Assembly (NCBI GenBank): GCA_009927165.1
Contig: RFNO01000103.1
Location: 1 to 43,078, forward strand
Source: Pseudomonadota bacterium
GTDB taxonomy: Bacteria > Bdellovibrionota > FAC87 > UBA2466
Direction of reading: 5' to 3'
DNA length: 43,078 bases
Shown here: positions 40,166 to 43,078 of the stretch, in pieces
How the letters are laid out: each line of letters starts with the position of its first letter
Numbering within the stretch: position 1 is the stretch's first letter
Notes under the pieces: generated by a model
What the model was told of the DNA's origin: nothing
Database searches by the model: none
The model's input: only the letters and a program-made list of their open reading frames with translations
Position numbers and translations under genes: made by a program

Positions 40166-41352
40166 TATTCATTCAAATAAGCTTTCAGCGCTTCTAGTTC
40201 TTCCCCCACAATCGCATCGCCGCCTTGAGGCATGCGTCGTCTCGGATCGGGACTGAGCACTCGCTTGAGAGCAGCTGTGGCACTGCTGACGGGTCCTTTC
40301 ACAGAACCATCATGACAAGTGAGGCATTGGTTTTGAAAAACTTGTGCGCCTTTTGCTTTGAGATCCGCTGGGGCAGATTTGGCTTTTGGCTCTTGCGGCT
40401 GGGCCGGTTTTTCTTCGGGGGCTTTCGTTGCTGCGGCCTTAGCTTCGGATGGCTTGGGTGGTTCGTTTTTCTTCAAGCAAGCCAGCCAGCTTAACGATCG
40501 TTCGTAGAAGTGGCGATGTTCACTAAACCCGCTCGCCCCCAACGATCGGCTCGTGAGCCAGCCCAGGTGTTCGGTACTTGCTTCCAAGGCCTTCTGTTGT
40601 CCCTCACGACTTTGAGAAGCACCAAATTGTTTGAGAGCCCGAACTAGGTTTTGAAAATTCTCGGGTTTTGGCATTCCCTGATCACGATACCAGAGACTGT
40701 CTTTATCGCGGGTAGGATCCCCTTTAGCGATTTGATCCAAAAAGTAGAACATGCGTTTTTCTGGATCGGCTTCTGGAAAATCAGAATGGCCTTTTTTGGC
40801 TTGATCTAAAATCTCAAGAAACTTTCTGGCATTTTCCTGAGCTTGAGCAGACTCTTTTTTGATGTCGACGGCCGCAAGCTCGTCTTTGGCACTTTTTTCT
40901 AATTTATCAAGACAAGGGTCTTCTTTACTTGGTGAGCCTTGGGCCTCGGACGGAAGGCTGGGTGCTTCGGCCACATCAGGATCTTGCGGTGGAATGCTGG
41001 GCGCTTCGGCAACGTCCGGATCTTGCGTAGGACGCTCGGAAATTCCATCGGGAGCTTGGCTTGCATTCTGAGCAGGGTTCAAACCAGCCCCAGGGGCTGG
41101 AGAACCTTGAGGAATATTTGGCGCTCCACCGATGTGATCATTGGGGTTGCTGGCCATGTTTGCGCCGCCACAACCGCCATTACCACAACGAGAAGGACCA
41201 CAGGACCGGCAGGATCTTGCCGCTCTACGATTTTGGATAAATCTTCGAATAGGGCCCACTCGGCGGAAGCTACAGCCGCGGCAGGGGCGGGCGTAAACTT
41301 CGGAAGAGGTCAGAAAAAGTCCTACCAGGAATATTAATGACATCAGTTTCAT
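40147..41352 (-). CDS. exported protein with Cys-rich N-terminus and C-terminal c-type cytochrome domain
   Basis: 401 residues. A signal peptide (MKLMSLIFLVGLFLTSSEVYA) is followed by a Cys/Arg/Gly-rich segment with C24, C27, C48, C51, C56 and C61 (CRGC, then CRSCGPSRCGNGG). A Pro/Gln-rich linker carries two 13-residue repeats (QDPDVAEAPSIPP, QDPDVAEAPSLPS). A helical middle comes next. The last 68 residues form a small cytochrome c: QCLTCHDG (heme Cys343, Cys346, His347) and a candidate axial Met374 in RRMPQGGD. Heme attachment would occur in the periplasm. The N-terminal half is of unknown function. It ends 19 bp inside the glycerate kinase gene, convergently, and follows the related CxxCGPS gene by 11 bp. 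Confidence 0.8.
   Translation of the reverse strand: MKLMSLIFLVGLFLTSSEVYARPCRGCSFRRVGPIRRFIQNRRAARSCRSCGPSRCGNGGCGGANMASNPNDHIGGAPNIPQGSPAPGAGLNPAQNASQAPDGISERPTQDPDVAEAPSIPPQDPDVAEAPSLPSEAQGSPSKEDPCLDKLEKSAKDELAAVDIKKESAQAQENARKFLEILDQAKKGHSDFPEADPEKRMFYFLDQIAKGDPTRDKDSLWYRDQGMPKPENFQNLVRALKQFGASQSREGQQKALEASTEHLGWLTSRSLGASGFSEHRHFYERSLSWLACLKKNEPPKPSEAKAAATKAPEEKPAQPQEPKAKSAPADLKAKGAQVFQNQCLTCHDGSVKGPVSSATAALKRVLSPDPRRRMPQGGDAIVGEELEALKAYLNEYHPGAQ
40958..41027. repeat. two 39-bp-period tandem repeats within the cytochrome-domain gene
   Basis: 31-bp units starting at 40958 and 40997 are similar at the DNA level and encode the near-identical QDPDVAEAPSxP repeats. The period is 39 bp (13 residues). 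A related EAPSIP peptide occurs in the exported protein at 28133-29638, which may be coincidence. Confidence 0.6.
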
Positions 41353-41363
41353 AGGAATGGACT

Positions 41364-42401
41364 CTACTTCTTTCTTCTTTCCTGATACGCCTGTTCTATC
41401 GTTTGGTTCCGCGGCAATCCTAGCTCACCCTGCCTGTCAAACCAGGCTTCCCTCGTCGTTGTCCCGGAAGAACCGAGTCTTCTAACTTCTTGAGGAGCGA
41501 GATTATAAACAGTGCGATCCTGAGAACGGGGTCTAAGTTGCTCTGTGGTTAGGAAAGCCGCAATCTCTGGAGAAAAGCCCTGATCTCTTGCACTGAAATA
41601 GAGTTCATGCCAGTCTTGATTTCTCGTGTACCAGGCCTTTCCAGGGTCTTCCTTATAACCTTTTTCCGAAAGAAATTGCTTTACGTACGCATTCCATGCG
41701 TTCAATTTTCCCGAATCTACTGTCCCGACTTGGAGACTACCACCATCGTGGCTCCTCAAAGTGATGGGAACATCGTTCGATGCTGGTTCTTCTAGTTTGG
41801 CCGACTTACTCAAACTGTTCAACGCCTTCCTCTCTGGCGATCCCTCTTGTGCCTTCTCAAGTGCGGCTGTAATTTGCTTTTTGATCGCGGTTGCTTCTTC
41901 CGGTTTCAGCTGCTCAAATTTTCTCTCTTTTCCCTCATGCCGCAACACATAAAGATTGCCCTGCTTGTCGACCCCCAGCGATCTCAGGGTTCCCCCTTCT
42001 GGATCTTTAATTTTCCAAGAACCATCATCCGAACGATACAAATCGCCATGAAAACCTGAGGGCGTTTTAAACTCTCCCTGGGCTAATGTGTCATTTTTCT
42101 CTTCTGCCCACATTTGGGCTTTGGCACCGTCGTCGTTCGAGTCATAAGAACTAGGGAGTATCGTATTGCCGACAGACTTAACCTGTCGTTTTTCCCCACC
42201 TTCAACATTTACGTCGGATGTCCTCACTTTTCCGCCAAACGCTGGGGAGGCTTCCGGTCGTGCTGTAATTCTAGCTGGTGAGCCGGTGCTCGCTGGTGCG
42301 TGAAAAGAAGGTCCACAGGTCTGACAGTCGGGGCCCGCGTAGCTACTACTCGCCAGTGAAGAAAAAACCAAAAGTGTCGTCAAAAAATGTGGCGTTCTCA
42401 T
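41364..42401 (-). CDS. exported protein with N-terminal CxxCGPS motif
   Basis: 345 residues, not recognised. A signal peptide (MRTPHFLTTLLVFSSLASSS, cleavage near YAGPD) is followed at once by DCQTCGPSFH (Cys26, Cys29), the same CxxCGPS motif as in the downstream cytochrome-domain protein. The remainder is polar and without further cysteine pairs; segments such as GFHGDLYRSDDGSWKIKDPE look like small beta-hairpin sensors or surface-protein repeats. ATG 42401 is chosen over an in-frame upstream start (42449) because GGAGG lies 7 bp before it. The pair is tightly spaced, so the two products may act together in an envelope redox or structural role. Metal or disulfide use of the motif is an inference. 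Confidence 0.7.
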   Translation of the reverse strand: MRTPHFLTTLLVFSSLASSSYAGPDCQTCGPSFHAPASTGSPARITARPEASPAFGGKVRTSDVNVEGGEKRQVKSVGNTILPSSYDSNDDGAKAQMWAEEKNDTLAQGEFKTPSGFHGDLYRSDDGSWKIKDPEGGTLRSLGVDKQGNLYVLRHEGKERKFEQLKPEEATAIKKQITAALEKAQEGSPERKALNSLSKSAKLEEPASNDVPITLRSHDGGSLQVGTVDSGKLNAWNAYVKQFLSEKGYKEDPGKAWYTRNQDWHELYFSARDQGFSPEIAAFLTTEQLRPRSQDRTVYNLAPQEVRRLGSSGTTTREAWFDRQGELGLPRNQTIEQAYQERRKK

Positions 42402-42770
42402 GTTGCTTCCTCCAAAACTTTCTTCCTGGAAGAGCAATCGGTGTACCAACCTAGTAACTGCTTGAATACGGTTTCCTTTTTCGGAAAATGAAAAACCGCA
42501 CGGTCTTCACAAATTAAATTCGAGCACTGTGTGCCTGTAGATTGTTTTTACACCCGCGGAGGGTGTCAACAATTTCGCCTTGATTCCTCCCAAAACCCTG
42601 TTGGGAAAAGAGATTTTTAGTATTCTTTATTCGTTTAGGGTTTTCTTTTGTATACATTGTATTCGCTTATGGTTACCAGACGGTTGGACTTAGCCGTGAA
42701 TCGCCTTGGCCTCCTCATTGCTCCTTTAAAGGCATAACGAACTATGAACCAGGGCTTAAAGTAAATTTTA
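42402..42770. other. 369-bp intergenic region between divergent genes
   Basis: No coding region was recognised. The region has a long imperfect hairpin (42541-42573), a perfect palindrome CCTTTAAAGG (42723-42732) and AT-rich stretches such as TGTATACATTGTAT near 42650. No clear -35/-10 pair was identified. Probably it is a shared promoter region for the two divergent exported proteins. Confidence 0.45.
42541..42573. other. long hairpin in intergenic region
   Basis: ATTGTT (42541-42546) pairs with AACAAT (42568-42573), and ACACCC (42550-42555) with GGGTGT (42561-42566), around loop GCGGA, with TTT/C as internal loop. No T-tract follows on either strand. It could be an operator, a transcript stabiliser or an RNA element. 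Confidence 0.4.
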
Positions 42771-43078
42771 ATGCTTCCGTTAATCGTCTTGACCTTTTCA
42801 TCGGCGTTCCTCTTTTGTGGAACTGCACTCGCTGAAAGTCCATCCAGACAAACATTTTTCTACCACGGAAAAAGACAAGAACCGAACGGGACAATAACGA
42901 TCCGTTTAGACTATCAGCCAGACCCAGCTTCCGACTTTGCGAATGGGGTTCTTAAAAATCCACCCTCGTCCCCTGAAGACGTGGGGAAGGTTCAAAGCAA
43001 CTTCAAATTGATGCGCGAAGAAGACCAAAAGAAGATTCTGAAAAAGATTAGCGACGCTGCCGATAAAGAGGGTGACGA
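42771..43078 (+). CDS. N-terminal part of an exported protein, cut by the window edge
   Basis: The frame opens at ATG 42771 and stays open to the last base (at least 102 codons). The N-terminus (MLPLIVLTFSSAFLFCGTA, cleavage near LAESPS) is a clear signal peptide. The visible mature part is polar (RQTFFYHGKRQEPNG, ITIRLDYQPD, KLMREEDQKKILKKI) and matches no family I recognise. No strong Shine-Dalgarno is apparent before this ATG. The start could be further downstream, but the signal peptide argues for this one. It is divergent from the CxxCGPS gene. Confidence 0.6.
   Translation, partial: MLPLIVLTFSSAFLFCGTALAESPSRQTFFYHGKRQEPNGTITIRLDYQPDPASDFANGVLKNPPSSPEDVGKVQSNFKLMREEDQKKILKKISDAADKEGD

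Noticed and set aside
1-43078. CRISPR array, insertion sequence or prophage
   Set aside because: No regularly spaced repeats, transposase/integrase motifs or phage structural genes found by eye.

Overview
The window reads as a chromosomal segment of a Gram-negative bacterium of moderate GC. Predatory or environmental Bdellovibrionota-like bacteria are the best fit. This rests on the conserved genes (rpsU-yqeY-dnaG-rpoD order, split division/cell-wall cluster), heavy use of GTG and TTG starts, and an unusually large number of genes for exported proteins with Sec signal peptides. The lineage is an inference; no rRNA or diagnostic marker lies in the window.

Layout. 1-2413 (minus): tRNA-Phe, rdgB, rph and an exported N-acetylmuramoyl-L-alanine amidase, tightly packed. 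2444-9962 (plus): SpoIID/LytB-like protein, queA, then a macromolecular-synthesis operon (rpsU, yqeY-like, mpg, dnaG, rpoD) ending in a CAU tRNA. 10054-14876 (plus): four exported proteins (a methyltransferase-fold protein, a small helical protein, a thioredoxin-like protein and a papain/bleomycin-hydrolase-like peptidase). 14938-21902 (plus): a C4 zinc-ribbon coiled-coil protein, rnhA, ftsW-murG-murC-murB and a patatin-like phospholipase. 22051-23391: lytic transglycosylase behind a good sigma-54-type promoter match. 23388-25940 (minus): inner-membrane-anchored protein with carboxypeptidase-regulatory-like folds.

26073-28131 (plus): a kinase and nucleotidyltransferase pair resembling the AmgK-MurU peptidoglycan-recycling shunt. 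28133-29638 (minus): exported Q/P-rich protein. 30140-31305 (plus): ferritin-like diiron protein plus a [4Fe-4S]-type ferredoxin. 31334-37864 (minus): a 2176-residue exported protein with a Gly/Ala-rich hydrophobic core, an HD-hydrolase-like domain and a C-terminal transglutaminase-like Cys-His-Asp module. 38044-38889 (minus): exported Ala/Glu-rich coiled-coil protein. 39122-40165 (plus): glycerate kinase family. 40147-42401 (minus): two exported proteins sharing a CxxCGPS motif, one ending in a c-type cytochrome domain. 42771 to the edge (plus): start of another exported protein.

Common theme. Peptidoglycan metabolism is strongly represented: amidase, SpoIID-type enzyme, ftsW/murG/murC/murB, lytic transglycosylase and AmgK/MurU-type salvage. 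The amidase and the SpoIID-type protein are divergently paired, and known SpoIID enzymes prefer glycan already stripped by amidases. The other theme is secretion: eleven genes encode signal-peptide or anchored proteins of little or no recognised function. The best candidates for undescribed biology are the giant multidomain exported protein, the exported methyltransferase-fold protein and the diiron-ferredoxin pair. No CRISPR array, insertion sequence, prophage or rRNA was seen.
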